NCBI GenBank assembly: GCA_002401305.2
Contig: NVSO02000082.1
Coordinates: 1 to 6,279, forward strand
DNA length: 6,279 bases
Reading direction: 5' to 3'
Source of the DNA: Rhodobiaceae bacterium
GTDB taxonomy: Bacteria; Pseudomonadota; Alphaproteobacteria; Parvibaculales; Parvibaculaceae
Shown here one piece after another: positions 1 to 5,909 of this stretch. Position 1 is the stretch's first letter; the number at the start of each line of letters is the position of its first letter. The notes beneath the pieces were generated by a model. It searched no databases. It was not told the origin of the DNA and saw nothing but the letters and a program-made list of their open reading frames with translations. The translations under genes and the position numbers were made by a program.

Positions 1-863
1 ACGCGATCTCGGCTGCCCGGTACGGACAATCTAACGCCGGGGCGATAAGCGGTGGTGAGGATGATTTCCCCATCTTTTTTATCGCCCACAGATTCCGCCG
101 CGTTTTTGATCAAGTTTAAAAATACTTGAATGAGCTGATCATTATCCCCCAATACCGCGGGCAAGGACGGGTCATATTCTTCCAAGATCTTAAGCTCACG
201 GGCAAAGCCGGATTCTGCGAGCTTTTTCACGTGGCCTAAGACGGCGTGAATATTGACTGGTTTGCGCGGGATCGGACGCTCATCGGAAAAGACTTCCATG
301 CGGTTGACCAAATTGCGAATGCGGTCCACCTCATCCACAATCAATTTGGTCAAGCTTTTGTCTTCTGGACTTGCGCCGAGTTCTAACAATTGGGCCGCGC
401 CACGAATGCCTGATAGAGGGTTTTTGATTTCATGGGCGAGCACAGCTGCCATGCCCACAACAGAGCGGGCGGCGTCACGAGAGCTGAGTTGACGATCCAT
501 TTTTTGCGCCATGGTCCGTTCTTGCAGGAGGACAAGTGCATGTCGTTGGTCATCATCGATCAAGGTCACTTGCACATCGACGGAGCGTTCGCCAAAACGC
601 GGAGACGCAAGCTCCACGTCGTATTCATTGACCGACGCCCCGCTGCTGAAGACCTGTTCAATCAACGTCACCAACGGGGAATTCACGCTCAATATATCGC
701 TGAGCGGATTGCGTTTGAGAACGTTTGAACTGACGGCAAAAAACTGTTCCGCCGCATCATTGGAAAAAATGAGGCGCAAGTCGCGGTTCAGCACCAGAAC
801 TGGGTGGGGAATGGTATTGAGGATGACTTCTGCATTTGGGCCGGTGGATTTTGTCGAACTCAT
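1..863 (-). CDS. ntrB: Nitrogen regulation sensor histidine kinase NtrB (GlnL), 3' end beyond window
   Basis: I translated this frame by hand from the ATG at 863-861; 287 residues lie in the window with no stop, so the C-terminus is off the left edge. Residues about 10-120 look like a PAS-type sensor domain. The HisKA H-box follows ([11 protein letters not shown]), with the phospho-accepting histidine at about residue 144. The HATPase N-box ([10 protein letters not shown]) has its key asparagine at about residue 254. The last visible residues ([11 protein letters not shown]) resemble the insertion usual in alphaproteobacterial NtrB. By family knowledge, NtrB is a cytoplasmic kinase/phosphatase that is controlled by PII protein and acts on the response regulator NtrC, whose gene normally follows. 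The start overlaps the dusB stop as ATGA, with a good Shine-Dalgarno inside dusB, so it is probably translationally coupled. Family and frame are secure; the gene is incomplete only because of the window edge. Confidence 0.93.
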   Translation of the reverse strand, partial: MSSTKSTGPNAEVILNTIPHPVLVLNRDLRLIFSNDAAEQFFAVSSNVLKRNPLSDILSVNSPLVTLIEQVFSSGASVNEYDVELASPRFGERSVDVQVTLIDDDQRHALVLLQERTMAQKMDRQLSSRDAARSVVGMAAVLAHEIKNPLSGIRGAAQLLELGASPEDKSLTKLIVDEVDRIRNLVNRMEVFSDERPIPRKPVNIHAVLGHVKKLAESGFARELKILEEYDPSLPAVLGDNDQLIQVFLNLIKNAAESVGDKKDGEIILTTAYRPGVRLSVPGSRDR

Positions 864-1903
864 GCTGCCACCTCGCCCGCTTCGTTTTGTCCCGCAAATG
901 TTCCTAATGCTAATTGCTCGTAGAACCGTGCCAAATCATCCATTACCTTTTGAGTATTCCATGAGGGCATGATCTCGCTTTTAAAGGCGCGCAGACCAGC
1001 GCTGCCTTTGAGGCCTGCTTGTTCGGCCGCTGAGTCAATGTACCAGCCTAAGTGTTTGCGGACGATGCGAATGCCGAGGTGTTCGCCGTAATGGTCCAGC
1101 GCTTCTTTGTAGTGCCAGAGGGCTGTTTCAGCTTGCACTTCAAAAGGAACATCAGCTGGTTTGGTGCCATTCTCCAGCCACTCTCCCAGTTGGCCTAAGA
1201 ACCACGGACGCCCGTTGGCACCGCGCCCAACCATGACAGCGTCGGCGCCGGATTGTTCTAAACATTTATCTGCATCTTCGATCGAGCAAATATCGCCATT
1301 GGCCACGACCGGCAGATTGGTGACATCCACAACGTCTCGAATGGCGGCCCAGTCAGCCGTGCCTTTATAAAATTGGCAGCGCGTGCGGCCGTGTACGGTT
1401 AGTAGCTGTATGCCCGCTGCTTCTGCGCGCTGGGCCAATTCTGGCGCATTGCGTGTCGCATCATCCCAGCCCAACCGCATTTTCAGGGTCACAGGAACGC
1501 TGGCGGCTTCGACCGTTGCGCGGATCAATTTCTCTGCGTGATCCAAGTCGCGCATCAATGCAGACCCAGACATGCCCGTTGTTACCTGACGCGCAGGACA
1601 GCCCATGTTGATATCGATAATGTCAGCGCCGGCGTCTTCAGCCAGTCGCGCGCCCTCTGCCATCCATTCAGGTTCGCGGCCGGCTAGTTGCACCACAAGC
1701 GGGCTCAACAAGCCACTTCCGGCAGCTCGACGCACAACATCTGGACGGGCGCGAACTAATTCCTCGCTGGCCACCATCTCAGACACCACGAGACCGCAGC
1801 CTAAACGGTCCGCGACCTGACGGCACGGTAAGTCGGTCACACCGGACATGGGCGCTAAGATGACTTTATTTTTCAATTTGTGGCGGCCAACGGTGATGGT
1901 CAT
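860..1903 (-). CDS. dusB: tRNA-dihydrouridine synthase B (NifR3 family)
   Basis: A 347-residue flavoenzyme that reduces uridine to dihydrouridine in the D-loop of tRNA, using FMN and NADPH. The TIM-barrel N-terminus has the typical LAPMSGVTD motif (residues 16-24). The catalytic cysteine motif NMGCPARQV puts the active-site Cys at 102. The FMN- and substrate-binding Lys is in TLKMRLGWD (Lys141) and the conserved His is in TVHGRTR (His171). [12 protein letters not shown] follows as the usual phosphate-binding loop. The C-terminal helical part (about 250-330) fits tRNA binding. Length matches the family. The ATG at 1903 is the only start available: in-frame TAG and TGA codons lie just upstream, and the Shine-Dalgarno is weak. 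Its TGA overlaps the ntrB ATG, so the two are co-transcribed, as in the nifR3-ntrBC operons of alphaproteobacteria. Dus subclass B is inferred from neighbourhood and motifs. Confidence 0.95.
   Translation of the reverse strand: MTITVGRHKLKNKVILAPMSGVTDLPCRQVADRLGCGLVVSEMVASEELVRARPDVVRRAAGSGLLSPLVVQLAGREPEWMAEGARLAEDAGADIIDINMGCPARQVTTGMSGSALMRDLDHAEKLIRATVEAASVPVTLKMRLGWDDATRNAPELAQRAEAAGIQLLTVHGRTRCQFYKGTADWAAIRDVVDVTNLPVVANGDICSIEDADKCLEQSGADAVMVGRGANGRPWFLGQLGEWLENGTKPADVPFEVQAETALWHYKEALDHYGEHLGIRIVRKHLGWYIDSAAEQAGLKGSAGLRAFKSEIMPSWNTQKVMDDLARFYEQLALGTFAGQNEAGEVAA
869..874 (-). promoter_or_regulatory. Shine-Dalgarno of ntrB, inside dusB
   Basis: The minus strand reads GAGGTG here, with the GAGG core 7 nt before the ntrB ATG (863-861). 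It lies within the last dusB codons and supports ATG 863 as the start despite the overlap with dusB. Confidence 0.6.
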
Positions 1904-1924
1904 TTTTTGAGCAGTCCAACTTCA

Positions 1925-1941
1925 TGCCTATTCATTAGGCA
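1925..1941. repeat. Inverted repeat in the dusB leader (possible operator or small hairpin)
   Basis: A perfect 6-bp inverted repeat, TGCCTA and TAGGCA, flanks 5 nt (1931-1935). It starts 21 bp upstream of the dusB ATG. It partly overlaps the candidate -10 and would cover the predicted transcription start. It could be a dyad operator or a short stem-loop in the leader. No T-run follows, so it is not a terminator. A 6-bp dyad can arise by chance. Confidence 0.3.
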
Positions 1942-1970
1942 AACTTACGGTAGGAATGGCCTTTTTACAA
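1942..1970 (-). promoter_or_regulatory. Weak candidate sigma70-type promoter for dusB-ntrB
   Basis: On the minus strand TTGTAA (1970-1965; 4 of 6 matches to TTGACA) is separated by 17 nt from TAAGTT (1947-1942; 3 of 6 matches to TATAAT). This would start transcription near 1935, about 30 nt before the dusB ATG. The match is poor, and only spacing and position favour it. A promoter must lie in this divergent gap or nearby, but its exact place is not established. Confidence 0.2.
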
Positions 1971-2036
1971 CAAATATTCTTGAGAAAACGCAAAGACCCG
2001 CCCTTTTTCAGGAATTTGTGGGATTTTTCACTTTCA

Positions 2037-2050
2037 GCTTGCTCGCAAGC
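2037..2050. repeat. Inverted repeat upstream of ispDF
   Basis: GCTTGC and GCAAGC are perfectly complementary with only TC between them. The dyad ends 23 bp before the preferred ispDF ATG and 5 bp before the alternative TTG. As RNA it could form a 5-bp hairpin with a CTCG loop; as DNA it could be a compact operator. The rest of the gap (about 1971-2036) is rich in A and T tracts, with TTTTTCA repeated at 2004-2010 and 2024-2030. I see no convincing promoter for ispDF there: TTGAGA at 1980-1985 resembles a -35 but lacks a matching -10. Confidence 0.3.
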
Positions 2051-2073
2051 CCGTCTTGAGCGACATCAGAGCT

Positions 2074-3246
2074 ATGTCAATTGCAGCACTCATCGTGGCG
2101 GCAGGCCGCGGCACTCGTATGGGCATTGGATTGCCCAAGCAATACAGAGCCTTAGCAGGCAAGCCCGTGCTTCGCCGAACGGTTGAGGCCCTGCGTGCCG
2201 ATTCCCGTATTAAGCACATCATGTGTGTCATTCATGTAGATGATCACGCCCTCTATGAAGAGTGCATGGGCGAGGATTTTTCCCTCATTCACTACCCGGT
2301 TACTGGCGGCGCCACCCGGCAGGCCTCGGTTTTGGCTGGGCTTGAGGCATTGGCCGCGTTCAATCCCGACCACGTTCTCATCCACGACGGGGCCCGTCCG
2401 TTTCTAAGTACCGACCTTTTGGACAACATCATTGACGGATTACAAACCCATCAGGCTATTTTACCGGCCCTCCAAGTGGTTGATACTCTGCAGCGGGTGG
2501 ACGACAATCAGCTCTGTTTAACGACCGTGCCGCGTGAGGGGTTGTGGCGCGCCCAAACACCGCAGGCATTCCAGTTTGAGAGTATTTTGGCTGCCCATCG
2601 CACCGTTGAAGGTCAAGATCTCACAGATGACGTTGCTGTCGCGCGAGCGACAGGTATGCAGGTAACCGTGGTGGAGGGGTCGGAAAGCAATTTCAAACTG
2701 ACCACTGAAGTCGATTTTATTCGAGGGGAAATCATGCTGAGCAAGCTGATGGAAACACGCACCGGGTCTGGCTTTGATGTTCATCAGCTCGTTGCTGGAG
2801 ATCACGTCACACTCTGCGGCATTAAAATTCCCCATAGCCATAGTTTGTCAGGTCATTCCGATGCAGATGTTGCCATGCATGCGCTTACCGATGCGCTACT
2901 GGGTGCTATTGGCGACGGAGACATTGGCGCGCATTTTCCGCCGACCGATCCGCAATGGAAAGGCGCTGCCTCGCATATTTTCCTCGAACATGCACGCGAC
3001 CTCATCGCCAAAAAACACGGGCGCATTGTGCATATTGATCTCACAATCATTTGCGAAGAGCCAAAAGTGGGCCCTCACCGCGAGGCCATGCGCGCGAACC
3101 TCGCCCACCTCCTCTCCTTGGAACTTGACCGGGTCAGCGTTAAAGCGACGACCACGGAGCAACTTGGGTTTACCGGACGCAAGGAAGGCATTGCGGCGCA
3201 AGCGATCGCCAGCGTGGAACTTCCCGCATCTGTGCGAGGTCTATAA
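2074..3246 (+). CDS. ispDF: Bifunctional IspD/IspF enzyme (MEP pathway)
   Basis: A fusion of two cytoplasmic enzymes of isoprenoid precursor synthesis, 390 residues from ATG 2074. The IspD part (about 1-225; CTP transfer to 2-C-methyl-erythritol 4-phosphate) has the nucleotide loop AAGRGTRMG with Arg15, then PKQ with Lys22, the HDGARP motif (104-109), and a TDD near the end of the domain. The IspF part (about 229-386; cyclisation to the 2,4-cyclodiphosphate) begins RTGSGFDVH. Its expected zinc ligands are Asp235, His237 and His269, the last in HSDADVAMH. DIGAHFPPTD and TTTEQLGFTGRKEGIAAQA follow. All catalytic motifs look intact. The frame is also open from a TTG at 2056 (six more residues), but neither start has a strong ribosome site. 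ATG 2074 fits the IspD N-terminus better. The gene heads an operon with pgpA and pncC. Fused ispDF is common in alphaproteobacteria. Confidence 0.95.
   Translation: MSIAALIVAAGRGTRMGIGLPKQYRALAGKPVLRRTVEALRADSRIKHIMCVIHVDDHALYEECMGEDFSLIHYPVTGGATRQASVLAGLEALAAFNPDHVLIHDGARPFLSTDLLDNIIDGLQTHQAILPALQVVDTLQRVDDNQLCLTTVPREGLWRAQTPQAFQFESILAAHRTVEGQDLTDDVAVARATGMQVTVVEGSESNFKLTTEVDFIRGEIMLSKLMETRTGSGFDVHQLVAGDHVTLCGIKIPHSHSLSGHSDADVAMHALTDALLGAIGDGDIGAHFPPTDPQWKGAASHIFLEHARDLIAKKHGRIVHIDLTIICEEPKVGPHREAMRANLAHLLSLELDRVSVKATTTEQLGFTGRKEGIAAQAIASVELPASVRGL
3236..3239 (+). promoter_or_regulatory. Shine-Dalgarno of pgpA, inside ispDF
   Basis: GAGG lies 6 nt before the pgpA ATG at 3246, within the last ispDF codons. 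It supports independent or coupled re-initiation at the TAATG junction, where the ispDF stop and pgpA start share one base. Confidence 0.55.
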
Positions 3247-3755
3247 TGGCATCTCCTAACAAAAGTTCTTCTCTGTCGTTCTGGCACCCGGCCCATTTAA
3301 TGGCGACTTGGTTTGGAGCGGGATTGCTTCCTAAAGCCCCCGGCACGTGGGGATCGCTTGCCGCACTGCCCTTCGCTTACGCCCTGCTCCTATTCTTTCC
3401 GTCTCCCTTTGCCTTGCTCATCGCTGCGACCTTTTTGTTTATTCCAGGCTGCTGGGCAAGTGCGGTTTACGCATCCTCCACAGGACGTCCAGATCCTGGC
3501 GATGTGGTTGTGGACGAGGTGGTGGGCCAATGGATGGTGCTCGCTATCGCGCCGTTTACGCCCGTGGGATGGATTTTAGCTTTTCTTCTGTTTCGCCTTT
3601 TTGATGTTTTGAAACCATGGCCGATTAGCCTTGCAGACCGCCATGTAAAAGGTGGTTTTGGCATCATGATTGACGATGTTATTGCAGCTGTGTTTGCGAT
3701 GGTGATCATGGCGGCTTTGAGTACGTATGCGCCTCAATTATTCCATTTGATCTAG
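3246..3755 (+). CDS. pgpA: Phosphatidylglycerophosphatase A
   Basis: A 169-residue inner-membrane phosphatase that converts phosphatidylglycerophosphate to phosphatidylglycerol, the last step of that pathway. The N-terminal motif ATWFGAGLLPKAPGTWGSL (20-38) is diagnostic. The acidic metal-binding motif DVVVDEVVGQW has Asp86, Asp90 and Glu91, then FDVLKPWPI with Asp120 and GGFGIMIDD with Asp143/Asp144. Hydrophobic stretches at about 38-52, 54-75, 96-118 and 140-157 suggest three to four membrane segments. Length is close to E. coli PgpA, so the protein is complete. The ATG shares its A with the ispDF stop (TAATG) and has a well-placed GAGG, so translation is probably coupled to ispDF. Assignment rests on motifs and is firm. 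Confidence 0.94.
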   Translation: MASPNKSSSLSFWHPAHLMATWFGAGLLPKAPGTWGSLAALPFAYALLLFFPSPFALLIAATFLFIPGCWASAVYASSTGRPDPGDVVVDEVVGQWMVLAIAPFTPVGWILAFLLFRLFDVLKPWPISLADRHVKGGFGIMIDDVIAAVFAMVIMAALSTYAPQLFHLI

Positions 3756-3759
3756 AGGG
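3754..3759 (+). promoter_or_regulatory. Shine-Dalgarno of pncC, overlapping the pgpA stop
   Basis: AGAGGG ends 8 nt before the ATG at 3768. Its first two bases belong to the pgpA TAG stop, so a ribosome ending pgpA sits on the next ribosome-binding site. This fixes the start choice for the downstream gene. Confidence 0.6.
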
Positions 3760-3767
3760 TTTGTAAC

Positions 3768-4262
3768 ATGTTCTCCACACGACTTATTCAATATGCTCGA
3801 TTGCTCATTGGGGATTGCGCTGAAAAAGGCCAGCGTATTGTGACGGCTGAATCGTGCACAGGCGGATTAATCGCGGGCTGTCTCACCGAAATTGCAGGAA
3901 GCTCGGCTGTCGTGGATTGCGGCTATGTCACCTATTCCAATGAAGCCAAACGCGACCTACTGGGTGTTCCTGGTGATATGTTGGCAGATTACGGCGCTGT
4001 CAGTGAGCCTGTTGCGCGCGCCATGGCGGAAGGCGCCTTGCAGGAATCCCGCGCCCATATTGCGGTTGCTGTCACCGGCATTGCGGGGCCCGGCGGTGGC
4101 ACCCCGATGAAACCGGTCGGCCTTGTGCACATTGCTTGCTTGCGCGAAAACCGTCGAATGCTCCATGAGGTGTATCATTTTGGTGATTTGGGCCGCAGCG
4201 AAATTCGGATGAAAACAATTGAGGGCGCCTTCGACCTTATTAAGCAGCAGCTTGAACGCTAG
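3768..4262 (+). CDS. pncC: Nicotinamide-nucleotide amidase PncC (stand-alone CinA C-terminal domain)
   Basis: A 164-residue protein made only of the CinA C-terminal domain, similar in length to the short E. coli form and without the N-terminal MoaB-like domain of full CinA. By family knowledge it deamidates nicotinamide mononucleotide to nicotinate mononucleotide, returning NAD breakdown product (for example from DNA ligase) to NAD synthesis. Visible motifs are TAESCTGGLIAG (residues 26-37; Ser29 is the likely nucleophile), the GYVTYSNEAKRDLLGV stretch, GAVSEPVARAMAEGA, and AVTGIAGPGGGTPMKPVG. The start is set by AGAGGG 8 nt upstream. The gap to pgpA is 12 nt, so it is the third gene of the ispDF-pgpA operon. 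It is often annotated as competence-damage protein CinA, but nothing here points to competence. Its stop lies 3 nt from the facing ratA-like gene. Confidence 0.92.
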   Translation: MFSTRLIQYARLLIGDCAEKGQRIVTAESCTGGLIAGCLTEIAGSSAVVDCGYVTYSNEAKRDLLGVPGDMLADYGAVSEPVARAMAEGALQESRAHIAVAVTGIAGPGGGTPMKPVGLVHIACLRENRRMLHEVYHFGDLGRSEIRMKTIEGAFDLIKQQLER

Positions 4263-4265
4263 TCT

Positions 4266-4733
4266 CTATTTAGGCTCTGCATCATTTTGAGGACCATAAA
4301 GAACGTCCGCACGGTCAATGAAAGCGGACACCATTTTGTGCACCGCTTTGGTAAAAATTCGCGCCACCATGCTTTGCAGCAAGCGATTTTTAAACTCAAA
4401 ATCTACGTAGAAATCAATCTCGCTGCCTTCGTCTAAAGGCCGCACTTTCCAATGACTGTTGAGATATTTGAATGGCCCATCTTGATAGCTGATGTCGACC
4501 TTCAGGGTCTCTGGATACAGAGTGACTTTGGAGGAAAACTTTTCCCGAAACACTTTGTAGGCAATGATGAGATCTGCCGTAATGACTTTATGGCCATCCA
4601 CCATCTCTTCTTTACGAATGCGCGCACCGGCACACCACGGTAAAAAGTCGGGATATTTTGCAATATCACCAACCATCTCAAATATCTCTTCCGCCGCATA
4701 CGGCACAAACCGTACTTCTGAATGGGTGGGCAT
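4266..4733 (-). CDS. RatA/Coq10-family START-domain protein
   Basis: A 155-residue soluble protein of the polyketide-cyclase/START superfamily. The N-terminal signature is VPYAAEEIFEMVGDIAKYPDFLPWC (10-34, given in part: YAAEEIFEMV then YPDFLPWC). A beta-rich middle follows, with FKYLNSHWKV, then IDFYVDFEFKNRLLQSMVARIF and a C-terminal helix ending in an acidic/basic tail. In mitochondria the family member Coq10 binds coenzyme Q and supports respiration. The E. coli member RatA was described as inhibiting ribosome subunit joining. Which role applies here cannot be read from sequence. No ratB-like partner is adjacent, which weakens a toxin reading. It follows lipA with a 34-nt gap, so it is probably co-transcribed with it. 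The ATG at 4733 has only a weak ribosome site but fits the family N-terminus. The family is sure, the function is not. Confidence 0.88.
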   Translation of the reverse strand: MPTHSEVRFVPYAAEEIFEMVGDIAKYPDFLPWCAGARIRKEEMVDGHKVITADLIIAYKVFREKFSSKVTLYPETLKVDISYQDGPFKYLNSHWKVRPLDEGSEIDFYVDFEFKNRLLQSMVARIFTKAVHKMVSAFIDRADVLYGPQNDAEPK

Positions 4734-4767
4734 AGGCTTAAGTCAAACTTTTCAATTACTGCGACGT

Positions 4768-5736
4768 CTATTGATTGAGCTTGGCAGCACGGGTTTCCCG
4801 TAGCTCTGCAAAATCATCGTCTGCATGGTAGGAAGAGCGCGTAAGTGGGCTTGATGATACCTGCAAAAAGCCTTTTGTCCGGGCAATACGCTCATAAGAT
4901 TTAAATTCGTCTGGGGTCACAAAACGCTCAACCGCAGCGTGTTTGCGGGTCGGTTGTAAATATTGTCCGATGGTGATGAAGTCCACATCAGCTGAACGCA
5001 TGTCGTCCATCACTTGCAGCACTTCTTCACGCTCCTCCCCCAAGCCGACCATAATGCCTGACTTGGTGAAGATTGTCGGATCAACCTCTTTAACCCGTTG
5101 CAACAATCGCAGCGAATGGAAGTAGCGCGCGCCGGGTCGAATTTTTAAGTAGCGGCGTGGCACGGTTTCCAAATTATGATTGAAGACATCGGGACGGGCC
5201 TCAATCACTTTTTCCAACGCGCCTGCTTTGCGTAGAAAATCAGGTGTGAGAATTTCAATGGTTGTGCCAGGTGCGCTGGCGCGAATGGCATTGATGACTT
5301 CAACAAAATGCTGTGCACCTCCGTCAGCCAAATCATCGCGGTCAACGGATGTAATGACCACATGACGCAAACCAAGTTTGGCGACAGCGTCCGCAACCCT
5401 TGCGGGCTCTTGGGCATCCAAAGGATTGGGCATGCCGGTTTTCACATTGCAAAACGCACAGGCTCGTGTGCACGTGTCACCCATGATCATCATCGTTGCA
5501 TGTTTTTGGGACCAACATTCACCGATGTTGGGACAACCAGCCTCTTCACACACAGTGACAAGGCCGTGCTCTTTGATCAATTTTTTGGTTTCATTATACA
5601 CCGGAGATCCCGGTGCCTTCACCCGTATCCAGCTTGGCTTGCGCAAGATCGCCGTGTCAGGCTTGTTGGCCTTCTCCGGGTGGCGCGGGCGCAAGGGACT
5701 TGCGGATGAGGTGACGGTGTCAACTATGGTGACCAT
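4768..5736 (-). CDS. lipA: Lipoyl synthase (radical SAM)
   Basis: A 322-residue cytoplasmic enzyme that inserts two sulfurs into octanoyl groups on the E2 and H proteins of 2-oxoacid dehydrogenases and glycine cleavage. The auxiliary cluster cysteines are Cys63, Cys68 and Cys74 in [13 protein letters not shown]. The radical SAM cluster is CTRACAFC (Cys89, Cys93, Cys96). [12 protein letters not shown] and the [10 protein letters not shown] stretch follow, and the C-terminal RSSY motif (300-303) provides the serine ligand of the auxiliary cluster. All catalytic elements are present and length is normal. An in-frame TAG at 5748-5746 leaves ATG 5736 as the start; AGAGA (5747-5743) lies 6 nt before it. 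It leads the ratA-like gene. In many alphaproteobacteria lipA follows the pyruvate dehydrogenase and lpd genes. Here the next gene upstream is a TerC-type membrane protein after a 173-bp gap, so lipA probably has its own promoter. Confidence 0.96.
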   Translation of the reverse strand: MVTIVDTVTSSASPLRPRHPEKANKPDTAILRKPSWIRVKAPGSPVYNETKKLIKEHGLVTVCEEAGCPNIGECWSQKHATMMIMGDTCTRACAFCNVKTGMPNPLDAQEPARVADAVAKLGLRHVVITSVDRDDLADGGAQHFVEVINAIRASAPGTTIEILTPDFLRKAGALEKVIEARPDVFNHNLETVPRRYLKIRPGARYFHSLRLLQRVKEVDPTIFTKSGIMVGLGEEREEVLQVMDDMRSADVDFITIGQYLQPTRKHAAVERFVTPDEFKSYERIARTKGFLQVSSSPLTRSSYHADDDFAELRETRAAKLNQ

Positions 5737-5824
5737 GGTGTTTCTCTAATACTGCCTTTTGGGGCCTACATTTAAACCTGAACATGGCGTAGAGGTCTGG
5801 TTAGATCAAGCTCTCTCGTCTCAA

Positions 5825-5840
5825 ATAATAGCCAATTGGC
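5825..5840 (-). promoter_or_regulatory. Candidate lipA promoter -10 with adjoining 10-bp palindrome
   Basis: GCCAATTGGC (5831-5840) is a perfect 10-bp palindrome. Directly downstream on the minus strand is TATTAT (5830-5825), 5 of 6 matches to the sigma70 -10 consensus. Transcription would begin near 5818 and give a leader of about 80 nt to the lipA ATG. No good -35 is found at the right distance; the nearest TTGGAA is only 12 nt away. This could suit an activator-dependent or repressor-covered promoter, but that is inference. The rest of the 5737-5909 gap shows nothing further that I can support, including no clear terminator after the TerC-type gene. Confidence 0.3.
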
Positions 5841-5909
5841 CTTTCCAAGGGATGAATTCGCGAACAGAGATTCAGCCCTCTGCATAACCGTTTAGGAGGT
5901 ATGCCCTGC

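Noticed and set aside
432..972. Plus-strand open frames of about 98 and 153 codons opposite ntrB and the dusB end
   Set aside because: They are antisense to clearly coding sequence with intact motifs, have no recognisable domain and no credible ribosome site.
1979..2008. CTTG followed by CCTTTTT, resembling an alphaproteobacterial RpoH promoter before ispDF
   Set aside because: The spacer is 19 nt rather than 17-18 and the -10 half has a mismatch. Nothing else suggests heat-shock control.
2518..2841. Minus-strand open frame of 107 codons inside ispDF
   Set aside because: It is a shadow of the IspD-IspF coding region, which carries all catalytic motifs in the plus-strand frame.
5158..5172. 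TGGCACG on the plus strand, matching the -24 half of a sigma54 promoter (considered because ntrB is nearby)
   Set aside because: The -12 GC is absent at the required spacing, and the site lies inside lipA on the wrong strand.
5308..5749. Plus-strand open frames of 133 and 123 codons opposite lipA
   Set aside because: LipA in the minus frame has all cluster cysteines and the RSSY motif; the antisense frames resemble nothing.
5719..5785. Short upstream open frame in the lipA leader (minus strand, ATG at 5785) that overlaps the lipA start
   Set aside because: It has no Shine-Dalgarno and no regulatory residue pattern. An ATG in an 80-nt leader is expected by chance.
5880..5909. Possible terminator hairpin after the TerC-type gene (GCATA and TATGC on the minus strand)
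   Set aside because: The stem is only 5 bp with a long loop and no following T-run.
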